A stretch of DNA of 64,000 nt from Paenibacillus contaminans (GTDB lineage: Bacteria; Bacillota; Bacilli; Paenibacillales; NBRC-103111), in assembly GCF_003285015.1 (NCBI RefSeq), contig NZ_QMFB01000010.1, positions 244,210 through 308,209 on the forward strand, written 5' to 3'. Positions 50,636-60,099 of the stretch are shown piece after piece; the first letter of the stretch is position 1; each line of letters starts with the position of its first letter. The notes below the pieces were generated by a model that searched no databases, was not told the DNA's origin, and saw only the letters and a list, made by a program, of their open reading frames with translations. The position numbers and the translations under genes are program-made.

Positions 50636-50808
50636 CGGAGCGGGGACCCCCGATGCGACATAGGCAAGCCGGCAAGGATGAAGCCGTATCGCGGCCTCCG
50701 GCTTCGCTCAGGCAGGAAAAAAAGCAAAGTTTGCGCGAATATGGTACAATAGGCGGTGTATCGGGCTTTACATTCGTTTATGTATTTTGATAAAGACAGG
50801 TGAGTGGA

Positions 50809-53800
50809 TTGTTTTTAAGACGGATTGAGCTTTCGGGCTTCAAATCGTTCGCAGATAGAACCGAAATGGAATTTGTGCAGGGCATTACGGCGGTTGTCGG
50901 GCCGAACGGCAGCGGAAAAAGCAATATTTCCGACGGCATTCGCTGGGTGCTCGGAGAGCAGAGCGCGCGTTCCTTGCGCGGCGGTAAAATGGAGGATGTC
51001 ATCTTCGCCGGGAGCGACGCCCGCAAAGCGGTCAATTTCGGCGAGGTGTCTTTGACGCTGGATAACGGCGACCATGCGCTGCCTCTCGATTTCAGCGAGG
51101 TAACGGTAACGCGGCGCGTGCACCGGAGCGGCGACAGCGAATATTTTATCAATAAACAACCGTGCCGGCTCAGAGATATTACCGAGCTGTTTATGGATAC
51201 GGGGATCGGCAAAGAAGCGTATTCGATTATCGGACAAGGTCGGATCGAAGAAATACTCAGTACGAAATCGGAGGATCGCCGGGGCATTTTCGAGGAGGCT
51301 TCCGGGATCGTCAAATACAAGTCGCGCAAGAAGGAAGCCGAGAAAAAACTGTCGGAAACCGAAGGCAACCTTCTTCGCATTCACGATCTCGTTTCCGAGC
51401 TGGAGGATCAAATCGAGCCGCTTTCGAAGCAAGCCGATAAGGCGCACCGCTTCAAGGCGCTCAAAGAAGAGCTCAAAAGTTTGGAAATCGCCATGTACGT
51501 CGTTCAGATCGAACAGGTGCATAAGACATGGGCGGAGACGAACGAGCGTCTTTCGAAGCTGAAGAAGGAGCAGCTCGATTTGTCCACAGTCGTAGGCAAG
51601 CATGATGCGCAGCTGGAGAAGCACCGCTGGGAAACGCGGCGGCTTGACGACGAGCTCGAGAAGCTGAACGAAACGCTGCTCGTCATCAGCGAGGAATTCG
51701 AAAAATGCGAAGGCCAAGGCGAAGTGCTGAAGGAACGGAAGCGCAATATTGCAGCCAACCGGGCGCAGCTCGAGCAGATGATCGCAGCCCAGGAGCAGCG
51801 GGGCGCCGAGCGTCAAGCGGAGCTGACGGCATGCCAGTCCAAAATGGCCGAGGTCGGCGCGCAGCTGGACGCCTTCGCCTCGCAGCTTCGCGAGGAAGAG
51901 GAGCGGCTGCTTGGCGTAAGCGGCGGGATCAGCAGCGAGGCCGAGGAACGTTTAAAAGCCGAGCTGCTTGAAACGGTCAGTGAAATGGCCCAAAGCCGCA
52001 ACGAAATCCGGCATGCCGATCAGCAGATCGAAACGGTTGGCCGCCGTACGGACCGCTTGGATGAAGAGCGGTCCAAATGGACGGAGCAGATGGAGCGGAT
52101 TACGAAGCGCCGCAAGGAGCTTGCTTCTTTGCGAGAAGGCGCGACGGCGGAAATTGCGCGTATTCGCGACGCTTACATAACGTACAGCCAAGAGCTCAAA
52201 GCGCTGCAAGGAAAGCTTGACGAGCTGCACGGGACAGTTCGGCGCTGGGAGCAGAAGCTCGATGCGATGGTTTCGCGCCGCGATACGATGCGCGAAATGC
52301 AGAACGACTACGACGGCTTTATGCAGGGCGTCAAGGAAGTGCTGAAGGCCAAACAGCGCCCCGACGGGCTGCGCGGCATTCATGGCGCGGTGGCGGAGCT
52401 CGTCAAAGTGCCGGCTGAGGTGGAAATGGCCGTTGAGACGGCGCTGGGCGGCGCACTGCAGCACATCGTTGTCGATAATGAGGCGAACGGAAGGGAAGCG
52501 ATCGCATTTTTGAAAAGACGTCAACTCGGACGGGCGACCTTCCTGCCGCTCGATGTTATACGCGGCCGCTCGATTCCCGATTCGGAGATGCGAGGGTTCG
52601 AAGGGGCCAGCGGCTTCGTAGGCATCGCCGTCGACCTGGTTCGGTTCGATTCGCAATACCGGCAAATCGTCGGCAGCTTGCTCGGCAATGTCATCATTGC
52701 CAAGTCGCTTGAGGACGCCAACCGCATCGCGGCCAAATGCCAATACCGGTATCGCGTCGTTACGCTCGAGGGCGATGTCGTCAACCCCGGCGGTTCGATG
52801 ACGGGCGGCAGCCAGCATAAGAAAACGACAAGCTTGCTCGGACGCCAGCGTCAAATCGAAGAGATCGACGCGGAGATCAAAACTTATGAGGGACAGCTAG
52901 CGGACCTGCGTCTTAAGGCGGGCAGCCTCAGATCCGACATTGCCGAGAAGAACGGCCAGCTGGAGCAGCTGCGCGTAGACGGCGAGCAGAAGCGGGTCGA
53001 AGAGCAGCAATATGCCGCAGAGCTGAACCCGCTTGAGAACGAAAGCAAAAATATTCAAGCCCAGCTGGAGCTTGTCGGGGAAGACCGGGGCTCGCTTCAG
53101 CAGGAGGTTGCCGATTACGGGAACAAAAAGCAAATGGCCGGTGAAGCGCTCGAGCGCTTGCAGGCTAAAGAAGCCGAGCTGCAGCAGGCGATCCGCGAGG
53201 CGGAGCTGGCCCGCAAGGCGAGCGAGTTCGCCAAGGAGGAGCTGCAGACGCTGCTTACCGACTTGAAGGTGAAAGTGGCGGGCATCACGCAGGAGAAGCA
53301 ATCGCTTGCGGAGCAGGAGAAACGGTTTCAAACCGATTACTCGACTTTGCGGGCCGAGCTGTCTCATAACAAGCGGATGCAGGTTCAACTGGACGAGGAT
53401 GCGGCGGAGATCGAACGCGATGGCATTCGTCAAACCGAGCTGCTCAACGAATTGAAAATCCGGAAGAAGCAGTGCACCGAGCAGACCGACTTCAAACGTT
53501 CGGAACGTGCCGACTGGCTGCGGAAGCTGGAGCTTGCCGAGAATGAAACGCGCGAGCAGCGTACGCAGCTGAAGCAAGTCGAGGAGCAGCTTCATCAAAC
53601 CGAGGTTCGCGTAAACCGGCTTGACGTGGAGCTGGATAATCTGCTCAAAAAGCTGTCCGACGAGTACGAGCTCAGCTACGAACGCGCCAAGGAGCTCTAC
53701 CCGGTACCGGAGGATGTGCCCGGCACGCAAAATATGGTCCGCGAGCTCAAGAGGGAAATAACATCGCTGGGCGAGGTCAATCTCGGCGCCATCGACGAAT

Positions 53801-54384
53801 TTGCAAGAATAAACGAGCGGTACGAATTTTTGTCCACGCAGAAAAACGATTTGCTCGAAGCGAAGGCATCTCTTTATGAAGTGATCCGTGAAATGGACGA
53901 AGAGATGTCAAGAAGGTTCAAAACGACGTTCGACGCAATCCGTTCCCACTTTGTCGGCGTCTTCGCCAAGCTGTTCGGCGGCGGTCGCGCCGATCTCCTA
54001 TTGGCGGACCCGCTTAACCCGTTGGACACCGGCATCGACATCGTCGCGCAGCCGCCAGGCAAGAAGCTGCAAAATTTACAGCTGTTGTCCGGCGGCGAGC
54101 GGGCGTTAACGGCAATAGCGCTGCTGTTCGCCATCCTGCGCGTGAAGCCGGTACCGTTCTGCGTGCTTGACGAGGTCGAAGCGGCGCTGGACGAAGCGAA
54201 CGTCGCGCGCTTTGCCGAATATTTGCGCGAGTTTTCGGGCGTCACGCAATTTATCGTCGTAACCCACCGCAAAGGCACGATGGAAGAAGCCGATGTGCTG
54301 TACGGCGTGACCATGCAAGAGGGCGGCGTTTCCAAGCTCGTCTCCGTTAGGCTCGAGGAAGCGGAAGCTGCGGTTTCCGCGTAA
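50809..54384 (+). CDS. smc: Chromosome condensation ATPase Smc
   Basis: 1191 residues. N-terminal ATPase half with Walker A GPNGSGKSN at residues 31-39, then a long coiled coil to about residue 510. The hinge follows (about 515-660, RPDGLRGIHGAVAELV to VVNPGGSMTGG), then a second coiled coil. The C-terminal signature is LLSGGERALTAIALLFAIL followed by Walker B CVLDEVEAALDEANV. TTG 50809 (MFLRRIELSGFKSFADR) is chosen from AGGTGAG 6 bases upstream and the family N-terminus; GTG 50800 overlaps that site. Two partial terminator signals follow. Confidence 0.93.
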   Translation: MFLRRIELSGFKSFADRTEMEFVQGITAVVGPNGSGKSNISDGIRWVLGEQSARSLRGGKMEDVIFAGSDARKAVNFGEVSLTLDNGDHALPLDFSEVTVTRRVHRSGDSEYFINKQPCRLRDITELFMDTGIGKEAYSIIGQGRIEEILSTKSEDRRGIFEEASGIVKYKSRKKEAEKKLSETEGNLLRIHDLVSELEDQIEPLSKQADKAHRFKALKEELKSLEIAMYVVQIEQVHKTWAETNERLSKLKKEQLDLSTVVGKHDAQLEKHRWETRRLDDELEKLNETLLVISEEFEKCEGQGEVLKERKRNIAANRAQLEQMIAAQEQRGAERQAELTACQSKMAEVGAQLDAFASQLREEEERLLGVSGGISSEAEERLKAELLETVSEMAQSRNEIRHADQQIETVGRRTDRLDEERSKWTEQMERITKRRKELASLREGATAEIARIRDAYITYSQELKALQGKLDELHGTVRRWEQKLDAMVSRRDTMREMQNDYDGFMQGVKEVLKAKQRPDGLRGIHGAVAELVKVPAEVEMAVETALGGALQHIVVDNEANGREAIAFLKRRQLGRATFLPLDVIRGRSIPDSEMRGFEGASGFVGIAVDLVRFDSQYRQIVGSLLGNVIIAKSLEDANRIAAKCQYRYRVVTLEGDVVNPGGSMTGGSQHKKTTSLLGRQRQIEEIDAEIKTYEGQLADLRLKAGSLRSDIAEKNGQLEQLRVDGEQKRVEEQQYAAELNPLENESKNIQAQLELVGEDRGSLQQEVADYGNKKQMAGEALERLQAKEAELQQAIREAELARKASEFAKEELQTLLTDLKVKVAGITQEKQSLAEQEKRFQTDYSTLRAELSHNKRMQVQLDEDAAEIERDGIRQTELLNELKIRKKQCTEQTDFKRSERADWLRKLELAENETREQRTQLKQVEEQLHQTEVRVNRLDVELDNLLKKLSDEYELSYERAKELYPVPEDVPGTQNMVRELKREITSLGEVNLGAIDEFARINERYEFLSTQKNDLLEAKASLYEVIREMDEEMSRRFKTTFDAIRSHFVGVFAKLFGGGRADLLLADPLNPLDTGIDIVAQPPGKKLQNLQLLSGGERALTAIALLFAILRVKPVPFCVLDEVEAALDEANVARFAEYLREFSGVTQFIVVTHRKGTMEEADVLYGVTMQEGGVSKLVSVRLEEAEAAVSA

Positions 54385-54459
54385 GAGAGCCGAGTTTTAG
54401 GCGACAATGACTAGTCTTAGGGGTTATATTGGCCGTTAGCGGCTTTTTGCTTCATTAAG

Positions 54460-54535
54460 AGTCTCTAGAGACTTCCAAACCGGACATTCGTCCGGTTTTT
54501 ATTGCCGAAACCGGTACGTAAGCGTCTCTAGAGAC
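54460..54535. repeat. Pair of GTCTCTAGAGAC palindromes flanking a terminator
   Basis: AGTCTCTAGAGACT at 54460-54473 and GTCTCTAGAGAC at 54524-54535 share a perfect 12-base palindrome, 63 bases apart centre to centre. Confidence 0.7.
54478..54500 (+). terminator. Terminator after smc
   Basis: Perfect 8-bp stem AACCGGAC (54478-54485) / GTCCGGTT (54490-54497), loop ATTC, ending in TTTTT. Confidence 0.82.
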
Positions 54536-54624
54536 TGTTAATATAGAAAAAAAGAGGTTTTCCCTGTAGTGAGGAAACCGGCGAACAGGCCCGACATTTC
54601 TTTCGGATATTTGGAGGAGATACC

Positions 54625-55614
54625 ATGAGTTTTTTTAAACGGCTAAAAGAAAGCATCGCCACCAAAACGGAGGCGGTTACGAACATTTTTAAAGACGGCC
54701 TGAGCAAAACGCGCGATGCGTTCGTCGAAAAGGTCGGAGATCTCATTCTTCGCCGCAAAAAAATCGACGAAGAGTTTTACGAGGAGCTCGAAGAAATTTT
54801 GATCGGCGCCGACGTCGGCGTCAATACGGTCATGAAACTGATCGAAGAGCTTCGCGCTGAAGTGCGCAAGCGTAAAATCGAAGAAGCGTCCGAGCTGCAG
54901 CCGATTTTGTCGGAGAAGCTCGTCGGATTGCTGAAAAGCGAGGAAGATACGTCGTTGAAGCTGCCTGAATCGGGGCTGGCGATTATTTTGTTCATCGGCG
55001 TCAACGGCGTCGGCAAGACGACGACGATCGGCAAGATGGCGCATCGTTTCAAGCAGCAGGGCAAAAAAGTGCTGCTTGCGGCCGGCGATACGTTCCGTGC
55101 AGGGGCGATCGAGCAGCTTGAAGTATGGGGTCAGCGAGTCGGCGTCGACGTGATCCGGCAGCAGTCGGGCTCGGATCCGGCGGCCGTCATGTTTGATGCG
55201 GTTCATGCCGCCAAGCAGCGCGGTGTAGACATTTTGCTTTGCGATACGGCGGGGCGGCTGCAGAACAAAGTCAACCTGATGGAAGAGTTGAACAAAATAT
55301 ATCGCGTCATTCGCCGCGAGGTTCCCGACGCTCCGCACGAGGTATTGCTCGTGCTTGATGCGACGACCGGACAAAATGCGCTGCAGCAAGCGAAGCTTTT
55401 TGACGAGAAAACGGGATTGACGGGTATTGTCCTTACGAAGCTGGACAGTACGGCGAAGGGCGGCATCGTGATCGCGATCCGGCAGGAGCTGGGCGTTCCG
55501 GTCAAGTTTGTCGGACTTGGAGAGAAGATGGACGATTTGCAGCAGTTCGATTCCGAGCAGTTCGTGCACGCGCTTTTTGCCGGGCTGATCACGGAGGAGA
55601 AAGAAGAAGAATAA
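54625..55614 (+). CDS. ftsY: Signal recognition particle receptor FtsY
   Basis: Membrane-associated GTPase that docks SRP-ribosome complexes. N-terminal N domain from residue 1 (no long acidic A domain, as usual in Bacillales). G domain with GVNGVGKTTTIGKMA, DTAGRLQNKVNLMEEL, TKLDSTAKGGI and GLGEKMDDLQ. 329 residues. ATG 54625 has GGAGGAGA 5-6 bases upstream. Confidence 0.95.
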   Translation: MSFFKRLKESIATKTEAVTNIFKDGLSKTRDAFVEKVGDLILRRKKIDEEFYEELEEILIGADVGVNTVMKLIEELRAEVRKRKIEEASELQPILSEKLVGLLKSEEDTSLKLPESGLAIILFIGVNGVGKTTTIGKMAHRFKQQGKKVLLAAGDTFRAGAIEQLEVWGQRVGVDVIRQQSGSDPAAVMFDAVHAAKQRGVDILLCDTAGRLQNKVNLMEELNKIYRVIRREVPDAPHEVLLVLDATTGQNALQQAKLFDEKTGLTGIVLTKLDSTAKGGIVIAIRQELGVPVKFVGLGEKMDDLQQFDSEQFVHALFAGLITEEKEEE

Positions 55615-55762
55615 GCTTCGGCGGTCCGGTACGGGCCGCTTTTGGCTTTTCAATTTGCAGCCTGAGGTTCGCTCGGCCCGCGCCGCAGTAAGGCGAGAAG
55701 CAAAACGCATGCCGCCGATAACGGGTGAAAATAGTGTTGGATACTCTGACAAGGTAAAATAC

Positions 55763-55791
55763 TTGACATCCCTTTCGCGCTCGGGTATTAT
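55763..55791 (+). promoter_or_regulatory. Promoter for ylxM-ffh
   Basis: Perfect TTGACA (55763-55768), a 17-base spacer and TATTAT (55786-55791), with TATAAT overlapping three bases further on. It lies 64 bases before ylxM. Confidence 0.8.
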
Positions 55792-55855
55792 AATGTCTGT
55801 TGGTGTAAAGGTTTTTTCCTTGACGGGCAAATGCCGTAGAGGGAGGTGGAACGCC

Positions 55856-56224
55856 ATGCAAGAATCGAATGTATTGGCGAAGACGAATCGGATTAATCTG
55901 TTGTTTGATTTCTACGAGCAGCTGCTCACGGACAAGCAGAAGACGTTTTTGTCCTGCCACTTTCACGACGACTTCTCGCTCGGGGAAATTGCGGCGGAGT
56001 ACGATATTAGCAGACAAGCGGTTTACGAACATATTAAACGAGCCGCCCAGGCGCTCGAGGATTACGAAAGCAAGCTGCAGCTGCTCGCCAAGCATGAACG
56101 CAGAGTGGAATGCACGCAACGGATAGAAGTGCTGCTTCAATCGGCCGAAATCGGCGGGGCGCTGAGCGAGCATGCGAAAGAAAGCTTGAAACGGCTGTTT
56201 GAAGCTTTACGGCAAATCGATTAA
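55856..56224 (+). CDS. ylxM: YlxM-family SRP-associated DNA-binding protein
   Basis: 122 residues, sigma-70 region 4-like helix-turn-helix: LFDFYEQLLTDKQKTFLSCH then DDFSLGEIAAEYDISRQAVYEH. YlxM stimulates SRP GTPases in some Gram-positives. ATG 55856 follows GGGAGGTGG. It is 30 bases upstream of ffh, the usual pair. Confidence 0.9.
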   Translation: MQESNVLAKTNRINLLFDFYEQLLTDKQKTFLSCHFHDDFSLGEIAAEYDISRQAVYEHIKRAAQALEDYESKLQLLAKHERRVECTQRIEVLLQSAEIGGALSEHAKESLKRLFEALRQID

Positions 56225-56254
56225 TGCATGACAAGATTTTGGAGGTGAGGGCGA

Positions 56255-57637
56255 ATGGCATTCGAAGGATTGGCAAGCAGGCTGCAGAACGTATTCGGCA
56301 AGCTGCGCGGCAAAGGCAAGCTGACCGAGGATGACGTAAACGAAGCGCTGCGGGAAGTGCGGCTTGCGCTGCTCGAGGCGGACGTCAACTTCAAAGTCGT
56401 TAAAGATTTTATTGCCAAGATCAAAGAACGCGCGATCGGCCAGGAAGTGCTGAAAAGCTTTACGCCCGGCATGGTCGTCGTCGACATCGTAAACAAAGAG
56501 CTGACGGAGCTGATGGGCGGCACGCAAAGCAAGCTGGCCAAAGCGAACCGTCCGCCGACAGTCGTGCTGATGGTGGGCTTGCAGGGTGCCGGTAAGACGA
56601 CGCTGACCGCCAAGCTGGCGAAGCTGCTGCAAAAGCAAAATCATCGCCCGCTCCTCGTAGCCTGCGACATTTACCGTCCGGCGGCGATCAAGCAGCTGGA
56701 GGTGCTCGGCGAGCAAATTAAAGCTCCGGTGTTCACGATGGGCGACCAAGTGAATCCTGTCGAAATCGCCAAAGCGGGATTGCAGCATGCCAAAGACAAC
56801 GGCAACGATTACGTGCTTGTCGATACGGCGGGCCGTTTGCATATCGATGAACAGCTGATGGACGAGCTGAAGCAAATCAACGAGACGTTGAACCCGCACG
56901 AGATTTTGCTGGTTGTCGATGCGATGACGGGTCAAGAGGCCGTAAACGTAGCCGACAGCTTCCATAAGCAATTGACGATAACGGGCGTCGTGCTGACCAA
57001 GCTTGATAACGATACGCGCGGCGGCGCGGCGTTATCGGTCAGAGCGGTAACCGGCTGTCCGATCAAGTTCGTAGGGGTCGGGGAGAAGACGGACGCGCTT
57101 GAACCGTTTTATCCGGACCGTATGGCGTCGCGTATTCTCGGCATGGGAGATATGCTCTCGCTGATCGAGAAAGCGCAGTCCAATATCGATGCGGACAAGG
57201 CGAAAGAGATGGAGCGCAAAATGCGCAATGCCGAATTCACCTTCGAAGATTTCCTCGATCAGATGGAACAAATGAAGAAGCTCGGACCGCTTGACCAGCT
57301 GCTTGAAATGATTCCCGGCATGAACAAGATGAAGGGAATGGGCGATCTCAAGGTCGACGACAAGCAGATGGGACGCGTATCGGCGATCATTCATTCGATG
57401 ACGACAGAAGAGAAGCGCAAGCCGGAAATCATCAATTTGAAGCGCCGCAACCGGATCGCAGCCGGCAGCGGAACGACGCTGCAGGACGTCAATCGTTTGA
57501 TCAAGCAGTTTGAAGACATGCGCAAGATGATGAAGCAGTTTTCCGGCATGATGGGACCCGGCGGTCCGGGCGGCTCCAAAGCGATGAAGGGCTTAAAGAG
57601 CAAGTTCGGCAAAGGGATGAAATTTCCTTTCCGCTGA
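56255..57637 (+). CDS. ffh: Signal recognition particle protein Ffh
   Basis: SRP54 homologue binding signal sequences and 4.5S/6S scRNA. NG domain with GLQGAGKTTLTAKLA, DTAGRLHIDEQLMDEL, TKLDNDTRGGAALS and GVGEKTDALEPF. The Met-rich M domain from about residue 325 includes MIPGMNKMKGM, the SGTTLQDVNRLIKQF helix and RKMMKQFSGMMG. 460 residues. ATG 56255 follows GGAGGTGAGG. Confidence 0.95.
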   Translation: MAFEGLASRLQNVFGKLRGKGKLTEDDVNEALREVRLALLEADVNFKVVKDFIAKIKERAIGQEVLKSFTPGMVVVDIVNKELTELMGGTQSKLAKANRPPTVVLMVGLQGAGKTTLTAKLAKLLQKQNHRPLLVACDIYRPAAIKQLEVLGEQIKAPVFTMGDQVNPVEIAKAGLQHAKDNGNDYVLVDTAGRLHIDEQLMDELKQINETLNPHEILLVVDAMTGQEAVNVADSFHKQLTITGVVLTKLDNDTRGGAALSVRAVTGCPIKFVGVGEKTDALEPFYPDRMASRILGMGDMLSLIEKAQSNIDADKAKEMERKMRNAEFTFEDFLDQMEQMKKLGPLDQLLEMIPGMNKMKGMGDLKVDDKQMGRVSAIIHSMTTEEKRKPEIINLKRRNRIAAGSGTTLQDVNRLIKQFEDMRKMMKQFSGMMGPGGPGGSKAMKGLKSKFGKGMKFPFR

Positions 57638-57738
57638 TCGCCGTGCCGATTGATAAACGAAGATGTAATTCCGGATCCGCATATTGTGGAGCCGGAGCGG
57701 AGGATATCGTATGAATTCTTGTAAGGAGGTGAAATCTA

Positions 57739-58011
57739 ATGGCAACTCGCATTCGTTTGAAGCGTATCGGCGCTCACAAAGCTCCGTTCTACCGCTTGGT
57801 CGTTTCCGATTCCCGCTCGCCGCGTGACGGACGTTTTATCGAAGAGATCGGCTATTACAATCCGCTGACGCAACCTGCGACAGTTAAGATTGACGAAGAA
57901 GCTGCACTCAAATGGCTGCAAACCGGCGCGCAAGCATCGGATACAGTCCGCAGTCTGTTCAGCAAAGCCGGCATCATGACAAAACTGCATGAGCTCAAAC
58001 AGCAGAAGTAA
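57739..58011 (+). CDS. rpsP: 30S ribosomal protein S16
   Basis: 90 residues beginning MATRIRLKRIGAHKAPFYRL and continuing VVSDSRSPRDGRFIEEIGYY. ATG 57739 follows AAGGAGGTGAAA. It starts the rpsP-khpA-rimM-trmD-rplS ribosomal unit. Confidence 0.95.
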   Translation: MATRIRLKRIGAHKAPFYRLVVSDSRSPRDGRFIEEIGYYNPLTQPATVKIDEEAALKWLQTGAQASDTVRSLFSKAGIMTKLHELKQQK

Positions 58012-58033
58012 TCTGCTTGTTAGATACCGAAAG

Positions 58034-58053
58034 CGGCTGTAAAGCCGTTTTTT
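58034..58053 (+). terminator. Partial terminator after rpsP
   Basis: Stem CGGCT (58034-58038) / AGCCG (58043-58047) with a GTAA loop and six Ts. An alternative outer pairing TACCGAAA (58025-58032) / TTTCGGTA (58051-58058) competes with the T run, so it may be leaky or regulated. Confidence 0.65.
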
Positions 58054-58120
58054 CGGTATTTTCAACGCGTAACGGGTGCCGGTTTTCCGGCTGAAAGCCG
58101 TTTCTGCACGGGAGGTCATT

Positions 58121-58351
58121 ATGAGAGATCTGATAATCGTAATCGCGAAGGCGCTCGTCGATCATCCGGATAACGTAAGCGTAAACACCGTGGAGAAGGA
58201 GCACGAAATCACGTATGAGCTGACCGTACATCCGTCGGATGTAGGCAAAGTCATCGGGAAGCAGGGCCGAATCGCCAAGGCGCTCCGTACTGTCGTCACT
58301 TCGGCGGCCGTCAAGGAGTCTAAGCGCGTATCCGTAGAAATTGTCTCTTGA
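58121..58351 (+). CDS. khpA: KH-domain RNA-binding protein KhpA
   Basis: 76 residues with one KH fold. The loop is VGKVIGKQGRIAKALRTVV (GxxG). In Gram-positives KhpA binds RNA with KhpB and controls cell elongation. ATG 58121 follows GGGAGGTC; a longer in-frame reading from 58076 lacks family support. Confidence 0.93.
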   Translation: MRDLIIVIAKALVDHPDNVSVNTVEKEHEITYELTVHPSDVGKVIGKQGRIAKALRTVVTSAAVKESKRVSVEIVS

Positions 58352-58403
58352 TTGGTGTTCCATTTACTTAAGCGATCTCTTGAGCTTCATACAATTGCAG
58401 CAT

Positions 58404-58429
58404 GGGTGGGGCTTATCCCGCCCTTTTTT
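58404..58429 (+). terminator. Terminator-like hairpin before rimM
   Basis: GGGTGGG (58404-58410) / CCCGCCC (58417-58423), one T-G pair, followed by six Ts. Confidence 0.7.
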
Positions 58430-58534
58430 GCTAAACAGTTATGGGTTCGGGTTCCTTGCGAACGGTAATGGCGCCGGGGATAATCTTGCGTGCAGCGGCG
58501 GAATATAGGTTACGAAGCAATTAGGAGGGCTATG

Positions 58535-59059
58535 ATGAGTGAAAAGCTGTACAATGTCGGAAAAGTAGTCAATACGCACGGTATTAGAGGCGAGCTTAAG
58601 GTTATATCTTCCACTGATTTCCCGGATGTCCGGTTTGCCAAGGGAAGCCGGCTGCTGCTTGTCGACGCAGATGGACGTAATTCTCTGGAGGTCGAAGTCG
58701 AAGCGGGCCGCCAGCATAAAAATGTGTTTATCCTGAAACTTTCCGGTCTTAACAACATTAATGAAGTCGAGAAGTATAAAGGCTGGGACATCAAAGTCAC
58801 GGATGAGAATCTGATCGAGCTTGAGGAAGACGAATACTATTACCACGAAATCATCGGATGCCGGGTCGTATCGGAAGAAGGCCAAGAGATCGGCACCGTA
58901 ACGGAAATTTTGACGACGGGCGCGAACGACGTTTGGGTGGCCGAGCGGCCAAAAGGCAAGCCTGTTCTTGTCCCTGTCATCGATGATGTGCTGCTGAAAG
59001 TCGATGTGGAGCAAAAGCTGATTACGATCCGGCTGCTGGAAGGTTTGATGGACGAATGA
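58535..59059 (+). CDS. rimM: 16S rRNA processing protein RimM
   Basis: Chaperones S19 and the 30S head. YNVGKVVNTHGIRGELKV at the start, then the PRC-barrel half with DEYYYHEIIGCRVV, GTVTEILTTGANDVWV and LVPVIDDVLLKVD. 174 residues. ATG 58535 is chosen because AGGAGGG lies 6 bases upstream; ATG 58532 is closer to it. It overlaps trmD by four bases (ATGA). Confidence 0.94.
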   Translation: MSEKLYNVGKVVNTHGIRGELKVISSTDFPDVRFAKGSRLLLVDADGRNSLEVEVEAGRQHKNVFILKLSGLNNINEVEKYKGWDIKVTDENLIELEEDEYYYHEIIGCRVVSEEGQEIGTVTEILTTGANDVWVAERPKGKPVLVPVIDDVLLKVDVEQKLITIRLLEGLMDE

Positions 59060-59943
59060 GAATCGATGTTCTCACGTTGTTTCCCGAGATGTTCGAAGGC
59101 GTCTTTCAGGCGAGCATTCTGGGCAAAGCCAGGGATAAAGGAATCGTCAAGCTGAATGCGGTAAATTTTCGTCTTTATGCGAACAACAAGCACAATACGG
59201 TCGACGATTACCCTTATGGCGGCGGAGGCGGGATGGTACTGAAGCCGGAGCCGATATTCGCCGCTGTGGAGGATTTGGCGGCAAGCGTGCGTGAAGAGCA
59301 GGCTCCGTTTAGCCCGGAGGGCTTACATAACGACGGTTTGCCGGAAGAATCGCAAGTCCATGCGCAGGGCGGCGGCGAAGGAAAACCTCCGCGCGTTATT
59401 TTGATGTGCCCGCAGGGAGAGACGTTTACGCAGAAAAAAGCTGAAGAGCTTGCCAAAGAGGAACGGCTCATATTCGTCTGCGGCCATTACGAAGGCTATG
59501 ACGAGCGTATTCGGCAGTATCTTGTGACGGACGAGCTGTCGATCGGCGATTACGTGCTGACCGGGGGCGAGCTGCCTGCGATGGTCGTCATTGACAGTGT
59601 CGTACGATTGCTGCCGGGCGTGCTTGGCAACGAAAATTCGGCCGTTACCGATTCTTTCAGCACCGGCTTGCTGGAATACCCGCATTATACGCGGCCCGCC
59701 AGCTTTCGCGGGTGGGATGTGCCTGACGTGCTCATTTCGGGTCATCATGAGAACATCGATAAATGGCGCCGCCGGCAGTCACTCGAACGGACCTGGCGCC
59801 GCCGCCCCGAACTGCTTGAAGGAGTCGAGTTATCGCGGCAGGACAAGCAGTGGCTCGATCAATTGAAGCTGGAAATGGAGCGGCCGAAAGAAGCCTCGAA
59901 CGATCAGGGCTGCGGCCAAGAAACCGGCGGAACGAAGGCTTGA
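59056..59943 (+). CDS. trmD: tRNA (guanine-37-N1)-methyltransferase TrmD
   Basis: SPOUT-knot enzyme making m1G37. IDVLTFPEMFEGV at the start, YGGGGGMVLKPEPIF, then CGHYEGYDERI and the knot TGGELPAMVVIDSVVRLLPG with GNENSAV. 295 residues, against about 245 usual. About 28 extra residues (LAASVREEQAPFSPEGLHND and the next ten) precede PRVILMCPQG, and a polar C-terminal tail of about 20 residues is added. Motifs are intact, so activity is expected. Confidence 0.94.
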   Translation: MRIDVLTLFPEMFEGVFQASILGKARDKGIVKLNAVNFRLYANNKHNTVDDYPYGGGGGMVLKPEPIFAAVEDLAASVREEQAPFSPEGLHNDGLPEESQVHAQGGGEGKPPRVILMCPQGETFTQKKAEELAKEERLIFVCGHYEGYDERIRQYLVTDELSIGDYVLTGGELPAMVVIDSVVRLLPGVLGNENSAVTDSFSTGLLEYPHYTRPASFRGWDVPDVLISGHHENIDKWRRRQSLERTWRRRPELLEGVELSRQDKQWLDQLKLEMERPKEASNDQGCGQETGGTKA

Positions 59944-59974
59944 TTTTGCGGATGCGAAAATACCAGGGCGAGTG

Positions 59975-60003
59975 TTGTATTTCTATGCCCGATATGATAT
60001 TAT
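59975..60003 (+). promoter_or_regulatory. Promoter and leader of rplS
   Basis: TTGTAT (59975-59980), a 17-base spacer and TATTAT (59998-60003). This leaves a leader of about 90 bases before rplS, long enough for an autoregulatory L19 leader RNA like that known in Bacillus, but I cannot confirm its fold. Confidence 0.5.
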
Positions 60004-60099
60004 AAACGATGTTGTGCTGAATCTGGTGGTCCGCTACGCTGCCTTTTTGTTACAATCAGGCTAGAGCGCAAGAACACCTGAGTGGAAGGAGGATATCAC

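Larger units (their letters stand above)
54385..54624. other. smc-ftsY intergenic region with terminators
   Basis: Holds a short GCCG/CGGC hairpin with TTTTT at 54432-54448 and the terminator and palindromes listed next. A hairpin also lies in the ftsY leader (GGTTTTCC ... GGAAACC, 54555-54580). Confidence 0.6.
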
